64,000 nt of DNA from contig NC_089236.1 of the NCBI RefSeq assembly GCF_963924675.1, positions 31,147,319 to 31,211,318 on the forward strand. Reading direction: 5' to 3'. This DNA comes from Phocoena phocoena (Eukaryota > Chordata > Mammalia > Artiodactyla > Phocoenidae). The position numbers were made by a program, and so were the translations under genes. Positions within the stretch are counted from its first letter, which is position 1. Every line of letters begins with the position of its first letter. The notes below the pieces were generated by a model. The model was not told the DNA's origin. It saw only the letters and a program-made list of their open reading frames with translations, and ran no database searches. Shown here piece after piece: positions 33,365-46,304 of this stretch.

Positions 33365-33725
33365 AATTTAATGGTTAATTTTATGTGTCAACTTGGCTAG
33401 GCCACAGTCCTCAGATATTTGGTCAAACGCTAGTCTAGGTTTTGCTGTGAGGTTTTTTTTTTAGATGAGATTAGCATTTAAATAACTAGACTTTGAGATC
33501 TCCCTTCATAATATGTGTGTGCTTCATCCAATCAGTTGAAGACTTTAAGTGAAAACAGACTGAATCCCCTGAGGGAGAGATAATTCTGCCTTCGATGCCT
33601 TTGGACTCAAGCTGCAAGATCTGCTCATCTTGGGTCTGCAGCCTGCCTGTATTTACTGCAGATTTTGCTCATGTCAGCCTCCACAATCACATGAGAAAAT
33701 TCTTTAAAATCTCTCTATCTCTCTC
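33365..33725 (+). repeat. LTR-like interspersed repeat
   Basis: 'ttttatgtgtcaacttggct', 'gatatttggtcaaacgctag', 'gatgagattagcatttaaat', 'catccaatcagttgaagact', and 'gtcagcctccacaatcacat' match the motif order of a common old mammalian LTR-type element on the plus strand. Its 3' end leads into a CA repeat. Family not assigned. Confidence 0.6.
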
Positions 33726-33755
33726 CACACACACACACGCACACGCACACACACA
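33726..33755. repeat. Interrupted (CA)n microsatellite
   Basis: CA units with two CG interruptions, at the 3' end of the LTR-like repeat. Confidence 0.9.
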
Positions 33756-33829
33756 ATATATTATCTATTTTATATACATATCCCATGGAATTCAAAAAAA
33801 GTGTGTTCCTGATTTATAGGATACTGAAG

Positions 33830-35326
33830 TTAAATAAAGATTAACCAGATACCTTTATAAATTATAGTACTAAGGTTTTATATATTCTGGTTTATTTTGT
33901 CTCACATAATTTATTTTGAAATTAGAGAGATTTATTAAAGCGTCATATTTCTTGTTAATTTTCCCTCTGCCTCCTGTATTTCTTGTTTGACCAAGTTGCT
34001 GCCATGTAATCTGGTATATAGATTTTCAAAATTATTTTCCTCATTGTATGTTATAAAGTGCCTTTATTTGTCATCTTTGTTGCTTTTTAGCTGGAAGCAT
34101 GTATTTGAAACAACGTTGTTCAATTCTTTCAAGATTTATATAACATTTTTGGTAAATCACCTTTATATTTCATAGCTTTAGTTTTTGTTTTGTAATATAA
34201 ACTGAAGTCTTTTCTCATTTCCTTTAATAGATCAGTTATAATCACTTACATGTATTGATGAGAAGAATATGTCTGATCTTATTTTTTGCTAATTATTTTA
34301 TGTTTATATATGTTTGCAGGTTTTTTCCTTTTTAAATGTATTTTCTGTTTTCTCCCTGTTTGGTGCATTTTCTAATATTTACAAAGTTTCAATGATTGTT
34401 CCAGAGATTACCTTTATATCATACCTTAGTTCTGTATTTCTGTATAGAGTAACTATTAGTTTCAACCTATGAGAAATAATAATATCTTTCTGTCCTTTTC
34501 TTCTCTTTTCTATCATTCTCTTATATTCAAAGATTTGACCTATGATATACTCTTTCTTAGTGTTCAACTGTGTACAGTCAAATACACTTCTACTTCTACT
34601 AATTGATTTATCAGGTTTATGTTATGTTTTGGCTTATAGCTGTAATACATGAGGCAACCTGTAAGTTCTCAACTTTTCTCCTCATGCCTTTCTCAATATT
34701 TTTAGTTGTTTAATCATGTTTATACTGTATTTTGCCACTCTGGTTTACATTTTCCTTTAGAACTTAGTTTTATTGTTCAATATATTTATTGCTTGCTCTT
34801 GTGGCTTTGGCTAAATTTTCAACCCTAACTTTTGGTAGGCTGAATTCATTCTCTATTAGATTCCTCAGGAGATTATTGGGGAAAAAAAAAACAAAAACCA
34901 AAACTATTTGTCTGTAGCTTTTATAATTGAAAGATCTTGGTTGGATATAAAATCTTTGGCTCAACCTTTATCTTCTTAAGAATATTTTAAGCCCAGTGTC
35001 TTTTAGAGTTGAATAATTGGCTAGAGCCGCCTGAGGAAAAGCCCTCTTTTCTTTTCTTTTTTTTTTTTTCACTTTACAAGTGACTTGATTTTTTGCCTCT
35101 TCTGCCAAAATGTTTAGTTTAAAATTCCAATAACTCTATTAGGATATATCTTACTATTAACCATTGTATTTCATTTCCCCTGGTATACAGTGGAACTTTC
35201 AATATGTAGATTAAAGGGTTCCTGTTATTACTATATTTTGAAATATTCATTCTGTTTCATTGGTGTGATACATTCTTTTTTCACTGTTTTCTCTCATTTC
35301 CTAACTTCTCCTTTACTCCTTGATTA

Positions 35327-35371
<45 letters not shown>

Positions 35372-35900
35372 ATGTATTGTTTTTGGGAGGGGGGATTCCT
35401 TATTTTTCTTCACTCAATTTCATCTATTCTTAAGTTTCCTTCACTTCCTTTCCTGTATTTTGCTAGGTCACAATTTTGCCAGTTCCCTTACTCTGCTTCT
35501 CTCAGGTTCGAGCCATATCTTCCCTGGGTTGTTGTATTTGAATTTTGTCTTTTTCTTTCCTATGTATAATTCATGGTGGAATCCTCAGTTAAAATTTTCT
35601 TCTAATATGCAACAACATATTTGCCAATCAGTGCTTGTCCTCTCTCAGTAAGTTTTACTGTTCTTCCCCACAACTTTTATTATAGTATTGTTGTGCTGGA
35701 TCCCTTTTAGTTACCAATAGTTGAAGGAGTCAGGTTTTTTTGAACCAGTTGCACTGTTTGGTTTGTTTTTATTTTTCTTCTTGGCTGGTGGCGAGGGTGA
35801 TGGCATCCAAGATTGCCCTCCAGGTTTTCCATCTCAAAGGCTACCTCTTCTGTTGCCTAGATGAAAAAATGTCTTATCAAAATATGGTCCCTCTATCGGT
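33830..35900 (-). repeat. Old L1/HAL1-like AT-rich tract, reverse orientation
   Basis: T-rich plus strand with phrases such as 'tcatctttgttgctttttag', 'cttttggtaggctgaattca' and 'tccctgggttgttgtatttg' that recall the upstream parts of ancient L1 or HAL1 elements in reverse. No ORF survives. A CHR SINE and a TG repeat interrupt it. The assignment is tentative. Confidence 0.35.
35329..35370. repeat. (TG)21 microsatellite
   Basis: Perfect TG run of 42 bases. Confidence 0.95.
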
Positions 35901-35903
35901 TTT

Positions 35904-36143
35904 CATTTTGTCTTTTTTTTTTTTTTTTTTTTTTTTTGTGGTACACAGGCCTCTCACTGTTGTGGCCTCTCCCGTTGCGGAGCACAGGCTCCAGATGCGC
36001 AGGCTCAGCGGCCATGGCTCACGGACCTAGCCGCTCTGCAGCATGTGAGATCTTCCCGGACAGGGGCATGAACCCGTGTCCCCTATATCGGCAGGCAGAC
36101 TCTCAACCACTGCGCCACCAGGGAAGCCCCATTTTGTCTTTTT
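35904..36143 (-). mobile_element. CHR SINE with 14-bp target-site duplication
   Basis: Full-length tRNA-derived CHR element in minus orientation. T tract 35913-35937, then 'ggcctctcactgttgtggcc', 'aggctcagcggccatggctc', and the head 'gcgccaccagggaagcccc' at its right end. Direct repeats 'cattttgtcttttt' flank it (35904-35917 and 36130-36143). The B-box region ('aacccgtgtcccc' reverse) is recognisable. Confidence 0.95.
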
Positions 36144-37197
36144 GAAGACAGATAGGTTCAGGAAGCCTTCTGTCCCTGCCTGTGCAGCCCAAGTTCCCAC
36201 TGACTACTGTAACCAACTTTTGCTGGACTCCAAGGTAAATGATATGCACTTAAGACATGTCATTTTACTAAAAATTCTGATATTTTCTATCCCAGGTCTC
36301 CTCCCCAGTCTCTTCCACTGGAAACCTACCAGAAACATACTTCACATGTCTTCATCGTCTACATTTCCTGGGCAGAAAGTTTCCTGTTACATCTTGGACC
36401 TCCGACATTTACAATTCAGGATGGGTAACTAACCTTTGAGAACATATTTTTGTAAGTTCTTTCTGGGATCTGCTGCTGCTTGGTCCCTCAGAGCTTCACT
36501 GTAAAACACCCTCCCGTTTCCTGCACAAGGTGCTCTAGCTCCACAGCTTCCTGCACATCTTTATTTATTAACAAGCTCTTTGCTTATGTTGGGATTTATG
36601 CATTCCCTTTGTCTTATTACTTCAATCAAAGAGTAGTTGGAATTTTTAAAATTTTATACAGAATTTTAAAGCTGTGAACAATAGATTCAATATCTAAGAT
36701 GCCACCACATTTAGAGCTGCTGTACTTCAACTTCATTAAGGAAACCAAATCCACAGTGGGTAAATTATACGCTGATATTCCCAGGGCAAGTAGTGTCAGA
36801 GAAGGGACTAGAACTCAGGTTCTTAGATTCTAGTCTAATTGGCATTTGCCACACATATTACCTTTATCCCTTTTGGTACACTGCACACCACTAGGGATCA
36901 TTAATGTTTTGCTTTTTATACTTAATCTACTGTTAATCAAGGTTTTAGTGATATTATATAAATAATAATTTCTTATGATAATGATTGTTTACAAATCCCT
37001 TAAATTTAATTCTTTCTTGGTTATGTCCTAGGCTGGTTGTCAGCTATTACGCACAAGGGAAGCCATACTACTTATTGTTTGCAGATAATCATTATGATTG
37101 CTCTGATCTACTAATTACTAAATGCACTGATGGACAATTGATATAATTTGGATTGAGTTGGGGGTTAGCACTACAAATGCTTACATCAGCTCTGAAT

Positions 37198-37262
37198 TAT
37201 ATATGTGTATATATATATATGTATTTGATATATGTAATTGATATATATATATATATATACAT
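37198..37262. repeat. AT-rich dinucleotide tract
   Basis: Two short (AT)n runs separated by 'gtatttgatatatgtaattg'. Confidence 0.85.
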
Positions 37263-39108
37263 ACACATGATTTCATGTAATTAATGTCATTTACAATATT
37301 TTTCTCAACTCAGAAGGAAAAAAGAAAGAGGTCAGCGAGATGGAATTATTGAGATCTCCAGTAAGGTGGAGGAGCTCTTGAATGATAAAGCCTTGTATTC
37401 ATTTCCCATTTATAAACAAACCCAGAGTTATGGGAAACAAAGGAATCAATAATAGAGCATGCAGGCAAATTCCCATCAGATGATATTATCTGGTACTGCA
37501 AGGAGATTTTAGAGATGAAGAAAATACCACAAAATCATTTTTATAATCAGTGTTCTAAACACACCTTTGCCATAAATATTGCAGGAGACATTGCTCAGCC
37601 ATTTTTAATTTCAGAAGTCACAACATGTCTGGAGAACTCAAATGTCTTAAAAAATGCTCACAAAAATTATTTCCAAGGCTCTGATACCATAAAGTGAAAA
37701 AGATCCAAATGATAATGAACTTCTGCTTTATCTGCAATCATTTAGCCCACTGGAGTTTTTCATTGCTCAAACCACTTCAGAGACTGCAAGGATTCTCATT
37801 CACTAACCAATATCTACCAGTGAGTAACAATCTACGTGTTCAGCTTTAAAATATCTGGTGCTCTAATGAATGTGTGGCATGAGGTGCATGACAAGATTAC
37901 TGAGCAGTTCACCCCTTAGTCTCTTTTTCTCTTTGGTTTTTCTTTCCCAATAATAAGGTCTGAGCAAGCTATGTGCCACCTGAAATGGGCAATTTGTCTA
38001 TGGGCCATGTTTTGCACACTTCTTTAATTGGGTAGTATGTGGTTTCTAAGTCAGCAAAGAAAATTTAGAAAACATTCAGATGACTGTATCCAAAGGCTCA
38101 TTAGCAATTTCCTAGAGCCAGCCCTGTTTATGCAAATACAGTTTAGAACAAAAATCTAACATTAAGAGAAAATCTCACTCTTTCCATAATAGAGGAAGCT
38201 TTTGGGTAATATCCAATTAATAGGACAAGCTATTTTGAAGGCAGGCAATTGCTTGTGCCAAGTAAATTCTTGAAGGAACAATTCAGGCTCTGTCCTCCAG
38301 AGGCTTGTTGAAGTAGTCACTAATGTCACAGTAGTAATGGCCTGAGTCAAACCATCCATTTACATAAGCCAGAGAAGATCACGCCTTGTATCTTCTAGCA
38401 CTTTGCTGAGCTATGCCTGTTGCATCTCTAGCATTAGATATAAATAAACCAAATCTTCATTTCGAGAATGGCAAAGAATTAGAGAATAAAACTTACCTAG
38501 AGAGAAAAGGTAAGAGACAGATTAATCTTAACAAAATAGAGCCACAAGAATTGAGGTTGTTTTTTCTTACTGAGACATTTGCTTTTCCCTCTCAAGAATA
38601 GTTAGCCCTCCAGCCCTCCATTCACTCACTGGCAATGACAACAACAAGAACAATGCCTATTGGCCTGGAATACACAAGATATGTGGATGGAAAAGAAATA
38701 GTTCCCCTTTCTCAATGGCAATCCTAATTGGCCAAACTTTAGGGATTAAAGAATAGTTAAATACTTTCAGGAAAGTATAGATCCTCTCTTTCCTCATATG
38801 TTAAGAGCCTTAACATATTGAGAGTACTATGTATTCTAATTTTACAAATCTCAGAGGCAGCTGATTTTATATTACATAAGGCATAAATGAGTTGCTCTTT
38901 TTATGTAAGTACTCAGCATTAACGCATGAGACAGACTTCTCACAATAAGAACTTGGTGAAATAATACTTGATTAATTTTAATGAGTTCCATACAAAGATA
39001 AGAATCTATGTTCCCAAACTGTATAATCTAGAGGTTTTCAGAAATCTCATTTTTCTATTTTTCTAGACAAATTAGGGTTTTATAATGGTCTCAGAAGGCT
39101 TAAAGTGA

Positions 39109-39174
39109 GTTCTGACTGCACTCATTACTAACCTGTACTCATTACAGTTCTGACTGTACTCATTACTAAGTTAC
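39109..39174. repeat. Short tandem duplication, 38-bp unit
   Basis: 'gttctgactg' starts at 39109 and 39147; the following 'cactcattactaa' and 'tactcattactaa' match with one change. Confidence 0.85.
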
Positions 39175-39270
39175 AAGTTATGTAACATGATAATTCCATT
39201 TTCTTATCTTCAAAGTGAGGAGAATAATCATGACACCGCCCAACAGGTTTACGGAGTTCTTTTGATAAGC

Positions 39271-39468
39271 CAAAAGTTTACATGTGGGGCTTCCCTGGTG
39301 GCGCAGTAGTTGAGAGTTCGCCTGCCAATTCAGGGGACACAGGTTCATACCTCGGTCTGGGAAGATCCCACATGCTGCCGAGCGGCTGGGCCCGTGAGCC
39401 ATGGCCGCTGAGCCTGCACGTCCAGAGCCTGTACTCCACAACGGGAGAGGCAAAAATGTTTATATGTG
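39271..39468 (+). mobile_element. CHR SINE lacking 3' end and long tail
   Basis: Body 39287-39450 from 'gggcttccctggtggcgcag' to 'aacgggagaggc'. The last 30 or so bases of the usual element ('gtgagaggcccgcgtaccg') are absent and only five A residues follow. Imperfect direct repeats 'caaaagtttacatgtg' (39271) and 'caaaaatgtttatatgtg' (39451) flank it. Diverged at several head positions, so an older copy. Confidence 0.9.
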
Positions 39469-39469
39469 A

Positions 39470-42400
39470 AAAAACTTCATAAATATAAATTATCTTACAA
39501 AAGTTTCTTGTTTCTATATTGGTTGTTGTACTTAATCCCTGTTGATCACTTTGGTAGGCTAGAGGAGGAAAAAAATAAGACTTACATTTCTAGTTAGTTT
39601 ATATATTTTGTCATCAGAGGATAAAATGCCAGTATGTGGGGTTATCATTTGCTCTTTGGACAGTTCTAAAAGGTAGATATTGAATTAAATCAGCAAAATC
39701 TTTCCTTCAGCTTAAATGCAATGACATCCAGGATGTGATTCTCCAAAAGATAATATTTATAAAATATAAATGTAGGTTTGCCTTTTATCCCATCTCATTT
39801 AGGTCAACTTAATGTGTACCATCACCTTCAATGGGCATAGTCTCTATATTTTTCACCAGCTTTGAGATAGGTGCTTGAAATATTCTGCTATCTGTTAGAA
39901 ATTCCTGATACCTGAGCTTGAGTCATGTGTGAAGATACCCTATTCTATGCTCATATATATATACTTCTCATTATGCCATGAAACATGTGACATATGGATG
40001 TTTTGAATTTGGACATATTTCTCTGTTGGGATTAATATTAGAAATGGTATCTCATTCTTAATTCTAAACAGATGTACTTAAAATATAAATGAGTATCCTG
40101 TTGAACCCAGAATTATTTTTATACACTGGTTAAGGGATATATTCTCTCTAAAACAGGATAAAATTTCACACTCTTTTCCCATGACAGCAAGGCAAACCTA
40201 GTTGAGAATTTTAAACAACTTCATGCTCCTTTGTGGTAATGTCCTTCTTGGCAAATACAGAATGCATGAGGACATAGATACAGAACTTCCTCCCAAAGTC
40301 AGCTTTTTCTATTCTCTTCAAAAGGTTCTTGTAAAACACCTATATGCTTTAAATGATAATGCCAGAAGAATGTTTCAATTTGGGTCATTTAAATTGACTC
40401 AAGATAAAGTAAGAATACAAAATAAGTAAGAAGGAAATAACACCTATATCTAATGACTATATTTCCAAAAGGTAAGGTCAGTTCAACTCAATGTATAGGC
40501 TGCATCTTCTCTATATTCACCCCATCAGCAGAGACAGGTTATACTCTGCCTATAGAAGGCATACAAAAGTGCTTGCTGCTTAGATGTTTGGGTGGTAAAT
40601 GATTCTCAAAAAAAAAGAAAAAAAAGATGTAACACATTATAGCATATCTATTGGTATAAATTAATGCAATAATAAGCAAAGAAAAAAGAGGTTTATAGTT
40701 TCCCTTTAAAGTATAAAACCAAAACGTTTAAAATTAGAATAAAATATTATGACAGCAGCAGACTATCATCCAATATCTGACTTAAGGCAAATGTCTAATA
40801 TCTAAAATATTTAAAGCATTATTAAGCAGGTATTTGACATTATAGGAATAAAAACGATACACTTCAAAATGACCGGACCTCTGAAATGGAATTGATTTTC
40901 ATTGTGTCTGTCAAAAATGGAGAAGAGAAAAAAGTCCACAAAATAAAATGGCATTTGATACAAATGGTGCTATTATTACATATAAATTGAATATTGAGAC
41001 TCCATACAATCTTCTTGCAAACTAGATATGCAGACATCTGAAAATGAAATCTGTAATAGGGAAATATAGTGAAGTAGCAAAGAAAAGTGAATTTCAGCAT
41101 TAAAGATACGGGTGCCCCAGTGGAACACAAGAGTAAATTATATGAAGTGACTTTTATTCTCAAAGAAGGAAACTTAGAATTAATACTGGAATTTTCAACT
41201 TGAAAGAAACTTGGATACATTTTAGGTTAAGAAAATGGCTTTTTCTCTAAGAGTGAGGGTTTATAACTTACTACTGTTATTTCAATGGGCTATTTTACCT
41301 TAATTTCAAACCTACACATAATTTACAGAAAATATAATTTATGCTGTTTAGCTTGATTTTCTTACACCTATTGATGTTCAGCAAACCTTTGCATCTCCAA
41401 TATAAGCTTTAAATGATATTGTATGAATAAATACAATTGAATCCCCATACTTAGCTCAAAAATCAGAATCAGCCAATGCAGAAAAGCTCTCGGTTTGGCC
41501 ACTATAAAATGCATTTTCTTATCCCTACTCGAAATGTGGAGAGCACCAGAATAAAAAGACATCTGCGGGTCACTGCAAAGGAAAAGATAACACTGAAACA
41601 ACCTGAATATTCTTGTCAATGTGTTTAAATGGATTATTATGTTTCCTTATAACATGGCGTATGCAATGAAAAGAAAATGTAAAGGCTGTGATTCATGCAA
41701 TGAGCAAGGCACCTGTGTCACCTAAGTCGAGGCTGAAAATGTGAGTTGGACTGAATGGTGAAGCCTGACATCATTTGTTAGTCGAATGAGCTTTCTGACT
41801 AGTTTCCCAGAAAAAAAAGAAAGTCCATGAGAAAGAGGAGGATAACCGTTGAATTTGCATAGATGCAGAAAAAATGAATAGCTGAAAGAGTCTATTCCAA
41901 TGTTAAATAGTGGGAAATGTAAAATAATTTAAATAATAAATTTGAGAATAAATTTCTTATGATTTATTAACACATTCACATAATAGCACCACGGCCTACA
42001 CATGACCCTGTGGTTATATTTTTAAAGAATCATGTTAACAACTATAGCTAAACAAGAATTAGATTGTACTTCTTCACCTTCCTCTTTTCCAAATGCTTTT
42101 TGTTCTGTCTTTAAATTCACTTTCATGACCCTGGTCCTGGTCTTTTAAAACAATACACACATGAATATTAAGTAGGTGGATACAACAGAAGAACTTTAGA
42201 AATAGAAATATATCCCAAAGCCAATAAGCCCCGGAGAGGAGACTAAAGGACTTTTTGGAGGAACAGGGACTTAAAATGAGAACTTCACACCACAAGCAAA
42301 GCTCTCTTTCTCATCCTGACTACTCCAGGGAAGCCCTATGAGGCAGGCACCTAGGAGGAGCTAGAGACAGAACACAAACACAGAACACAATGTGGTCTCT

Positions 42401-42590
42401 TTCCACTTGTCTGCTTTGGCTTATGTCATTTCTTCTACAATGGCTCTAGCTCTTCCTCTACACCTGGGGTAATTTGAACCAACATTAAATGCCAGTTTAA
42501 CTTCTTACAATTGCAGGTAAGTGACCTTACTTGCAATTGTTTTCCTCCCAAATACTTCTATTACTGGTCTTGTGTCTTACTGTGCTTACA
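39470..42590. other. Unique AT-rich sequence, no feature recognised
   Basis: Long stretch without nameable repeat or exon. Frames such as minus 40864-41220 and 41368-41619 show no domain, signal or conserved composition and are best treated as chance. Confidence 0.4.
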
Positions 42591-42735
42591 GCTGTCCTGC
42601 TGTTTTATACTTTTTAGTGTACCCAATTAGCTCTTTACTTAGAAACTCCCTGAAGTTAGGCACTCAATCGGCACTTATCATTCTGCAACCCAGAATAATG
42701 CTTTGAATTGTAGTTACTCAATGAATGTCTGTTAA
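42590..42735 (+). repeat. L2 3' end
   Basis: 'agaaactccctgaagttagg', 'caatcggcacttatcattct' and the terminal 'agttactcaatgaatgtctg' follow L2 3'-end order. A CA run follows. Confidence 0.5.
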
Positions 42736-42754
42736 ACACACACACACACACACA
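42736..42754. repeat. (CA)n microsatellite, short
   Basis: About nine CA units next to an L2 end. Confidence 0.9.
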
Positions 42755-42819
42755 GGTATGATAAATAAAATGGATATTTAGAAATTGTGAGAGTAGTCAT
42801 TCTGAAAAATGTTTCTGAA

Positions 42820-42965
42820 CATGTAGTTTGAGAGCAGTTTGTATCCAAATTAGCTGTAAAACTTGACCTCCTGAATGTAAAGCTTTGAGGAAAGGGCCTA
42901 GAAACTTGAATTTGTAACAAGCTCTTTGGTGATACGTCAGCCCCTTAAGATTTGTGAAATACTAT
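42820..42965 (+). repeat. MER20/MER5-like hAT DNA transposon remnant
   Basis: 'gtttgagagcagtttgtatc', 'gaatttgtaacaagctcttt' and 'ggtgatacgtcagcccctta' recall the second half of MER20-type non-autonomous hAT elements. Weak match. Confidence 0.4.
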
Positions 42966-43154
42966 GGGTGTAGAGGGAATAAGGATGAGAGATTTTAATA
43001 GACTTCAAGCATGTATACTTGTGCCTTCAATCACCTATATTTCATTATTTTACTATTGTCTATTCTATTCGCTGAGTTCTCCATAAACATCTAGCCAACT
43101 CCCTGATTTAGGATGATATTGTTTAGAGTCTCCAAGGATCAAAGAATCTAATTT

Positions 43155-43765
43155 AGAAGGGATGTGTATTAGTTTTCTAATGCAACTGTAACAGCTACCC
43201 CACATTAACTGTAAAACAATACCCATTTATTATTCTACAGTTTCCACGGGTTGAAAGTCTGGGTGTGGCATAGTTAATTTGGGGCTCTTTTGGGGCCTCA
43301 CAGAACTGAAACCAAGATGTCAGCCACTGCATTCTGGTGTGGATGGAAGTTTAGAACCTGCTTCTAAAGTCATTCATGTTGTTGGCAGAACCATTTCTTG
43401 CAGTTGTAGTACTAACTCCACTGTTTTGATGTCAGATAGGGGCCTTCCTTACTCCCTAAATTGCTTTCTCACTGCTTTTGCTTATGGACCTGTACATCTC
43501 AGAGCCTTAAAGAACACTCAGAATCCTTCTCAGACTTGCAATCTCTCTGACTTGCCCATCTATTGTATCTCTTTTGCCTCTCTCTTCTGATGCATCTGTC
43601 TTTTACTGCAGGTGGATCAAGTTCTCTGTTTTAAGGTTTTATGCTATCGTATCAGGGCTACTCTGACAACCCAGTATAATTTCCCTATTTTAAAGTTATA
43701 TCTCCAAAGTCCTTTTTGCCTTTTAATATAACATTCACAGTTTTCAGGATTGAGGCATGGAAAGC
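43155..43765 (-). repeat. LTR-like element (MaLR type), reverse orientation
   Basis: 'gtgtattagttttctaatgc', 'aacccatttattattctaca'-like order, 'cagtttccacgggttgaaag', 'ggcttttg...' and the distal 'ccaaagtcctttttgccttt', 'aatataacattcacag' correspond to a reverse-oriented MaLR-type LTR. The open frame at 43279-43590 lies inside it and is not a gene. Confidence 0.55.
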
Positions 43766-45085
43766 TTTTAAAGGTCAATAGTGGCCTGCTATAAGATGTA
43801 AATAAAAGTCTTTAGTTCAAATTTCCCTCAGTTTCTTAAGGTCCCTGCTGAAACATTTCCCTAAACTTCCATTCACACCATGTATGATTTAGAGGATACT
43901 CAGGACTTAGATTCAATTAAGATCTTAGTTCAGCTTCAATCATCTTTATGGGTCCTGCTAAAATATCTTTTAATGCCACCTGTAGGGACAGTGTCCTTTC
44001 ATGCATCTATATTTAGATGTAGAACCATATAAGGCTTTTTTGGTATTTAAAATTCCTAGGTCCTCTTTGCATATATAACTGCTAACCACCACCCCAGTCT
44101 TGTTTGTATGGATGCAAGTTTTGGTTTGCTCGGGTTTTATTCCAAAAGTTAGATACAGCTTCTTTAAACTAACTGATTCTTCCATGCTGTGTATTTCCAG
44201 TGTCATGTCCTCCTGCTAAAATTTAGCTTTATTTGTTCAAAGGTCAGTTTCTGAAATAGTGGCAGAGAAGCATCAGTAAGTAATGAGTTAAACATTTTTA
44301 GCAAAGTAAAATCAAGCAAACCACTGTTTAAAGGGATAAATGACTAAAGAAGAGAGGCTTTCCTAAAGAGAAAAAACTTTCCAGCTCTAGGTATGAAAAA
44401 TGAAGAAGTGATATTGACAAACATTGGCCTATTTAAACTTGTTTTATTGTTGTGGCTATTCATTTGTTTTGTTTTCCCCCTATATCCATGGAAGAAACAA
44501 TTAGTACCATAGTAGCTGACCATGATTTAGGAAAGTTGAATTGTCTTTTCTGGGTTGATTGAGCCCAGGAACAAGTCTGTATTGTATGAAATATTAACAC
44601 CACGTTGGAGAAAGAAAGATGTGAACTGCAAAGCAAAGGGAGTTTCATATAAGTCAAGGACTTTGGATACCCAAGAACCATGGACAATTGTTCAGGATTT
44701 CACAGAGTGCTAAGAACTTTACAGAATTGAATTGATTTCGTTTCAAGTACACATTTAAAAAAATTGAAACCTTATTTTAGATAACCAAACATGATGCAGT
44801 GAGGATGAGAGTTAAATACTATTTGCTGAGATCACACAACGTCTACAGAATTGTGATTTGTATACTGAGTGTTGCACTTCAAACCCCATGATCTCTTTAC
44901 TCTCAAACATTATTTCCATGGAAAGCAAAAGATTTAAAACTACTCTTATCAAAGCCATGGAGAAAGGTTTAATAGTCACAATGAAAAAGAATGGTGAGAT
45001 TGGTTTGTAAGTTGCTTGTGTTTTCCATCTTAATTTCTGCTCAAAATTTTTCACTATTCTTTACTTATATGTTTCTTCATTTAAA
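43766..45085. other. Unique AT-rich sequence, no feature recognised
   Basis: No exon or nameable repeat. Minus frames at 43970-44206, 44460-44687 and 44812-45054 have no domain. Confidence 0.4.
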
Positions 45086-45285
45086 TAGTCAAGGAATGCA
45101 TGGTGAAATGGTAAAAACATAATAAAACCCTAAACAATACAAAATACAGTACTGTATAAGATCAATATCCCTCCTATATTCACCCAGGAGCTCTCTATAT
45201 GCCATATTTAGAGGGAACAACTAACACTGATTCATTTACTATGCATACTCTCAGAAATATACACACTTATACAATGTAAATGGAT

Positions 45286-45310
45286 ATGTGTGTGTGTGTG
45301 CATGTGTGTT
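45286..45310. repeat. (TG)n microsatellite, interrupted
   Basis: Nine TG units, a CA break and more TG. Confidence 0.85.
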
Positions 45311-46279
45311 CACAGATCTTTTTGTATACTAGCAGAAGCATAGAATACACAGGGACATAAGACTATTTTTCCAGATGTATAACCTGTTGTCACACATGAA
45401 AATATAACTTGAAGATTATTTTCAATGTATATGTAAATCTATTGCCTCTGTCTTTTTAATAACTGCATAGTCTGTCAATGTATGCCCCTAATTATTAAAT
45501 CATCCTGCCATTGCCAGAATTTATTTTTCTCGAGTCTTTAATTATCAACAGACAATGCGGTAGTTTACATATGTATATATACATCTTTACATACGCGTCT
45601 GCAAAAGTCTTAGAAATGTAATTTCTGGATGAGTGTATATGTTTGAATTTTCAAATTTTTGCATTACTTTCCAAGAGTTTTTAGCTATTTCCACTCTCAG
45701 AGACAAGATATGAAGTGACTTGTTTCCTCATACCCTCACCTACACAATATTATCACATATTTTTGATCTGTGCCAAAGTGGAAAGTGAAAAATGGCATCT
45801 CATTATTTGTTTAATTTGCATTTAATTACGTGCAAGATTATGTTTCCATATGCTTAAAAGCCATTTATCTTCGCTTTTATTTATTACAGTGAACTGCATC
45901 TTCATGCTGTGTCTGTTTTTCTCTTGCATTTTGGTCATTTTGATCACTTGCTTACTGACTTAAAAATACTCTTTTATGATAAGGAAATTAGGTTTCTTTG
46001 TCCATCATTTGTGCTGCATACATCTTGTCCTGTTTATCTTTTGATGTGGTTTATGAATTATTTGCCATTTTAAGAATGTTATGAGTCAAATTTATCATCA
46101 GTCTTTTCCTTTATTGCTTCTGACTGTTTGTGTCTTATTTACAAACTTGATTCTTCTCCATATTTATTTTAAAGACTATGTTGTTGGCTATTTTTGTTGA
46201 TGGACCAACCATATTTCTTTTTTTCTATTCTAATTTTTTTCACATAGAATTTATTTTTGTGACACAAATAGGAATCTAG

Positions 46280-46304
46280 TTTTTTTTTTTTTTTTTTTTT
46301 TTTT
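46280..46304. repeat. T25 homopolymer
   Basis: 25 T in a row inside the old L1. No element body with an A tail is evident next to it. Confidence 0.9.

Larger units (their letters stand above)
36240..39270. other. Mostly unique sequence
   Basis: Contains a probable reverse MIR at 36690-36860 ('aaggaaaccaaatccacagt', 'gaagggactagaactcaggt'), an AT-rich tract at 37198-37262, and unique blocks around 37320-37800 and 38030-38400. The latter has a POU octamer ATGCAAAT at 38130-38137. No exon with a supported reading frame. Confidence 0.4.

Noticed and set aside
33317..33755. Short spaced CA repeats considered as a CRISPR-like array
   Set aside because: Simple dinucleotide microsatellites in a mammalian genome; no direct-repeat and spacer structure.
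35190..35651. 153-aa frame with a Cys-Val repeat
   Set aside because: The Cys-Val run is translation of the TG microsatellite. No other coding sign.
35740..36145. Frames of 94-118 aa ending around 36145
   Set aside because: They run through the reverse-oriented CHR SINE and its T tract. The same 'protein' recurs at 39178, 46998, 52342 and 53659 because the SINE does.
43279..43590. 103-aa plus-strand frame
   Set aside because: Lies inside an LTR-like repeat, antisense to it.
46280..46304. T25 run as the tail of a reverse-oriented retrocopy
   Set aside because: No element body or target-site duplication is visible on its right side.
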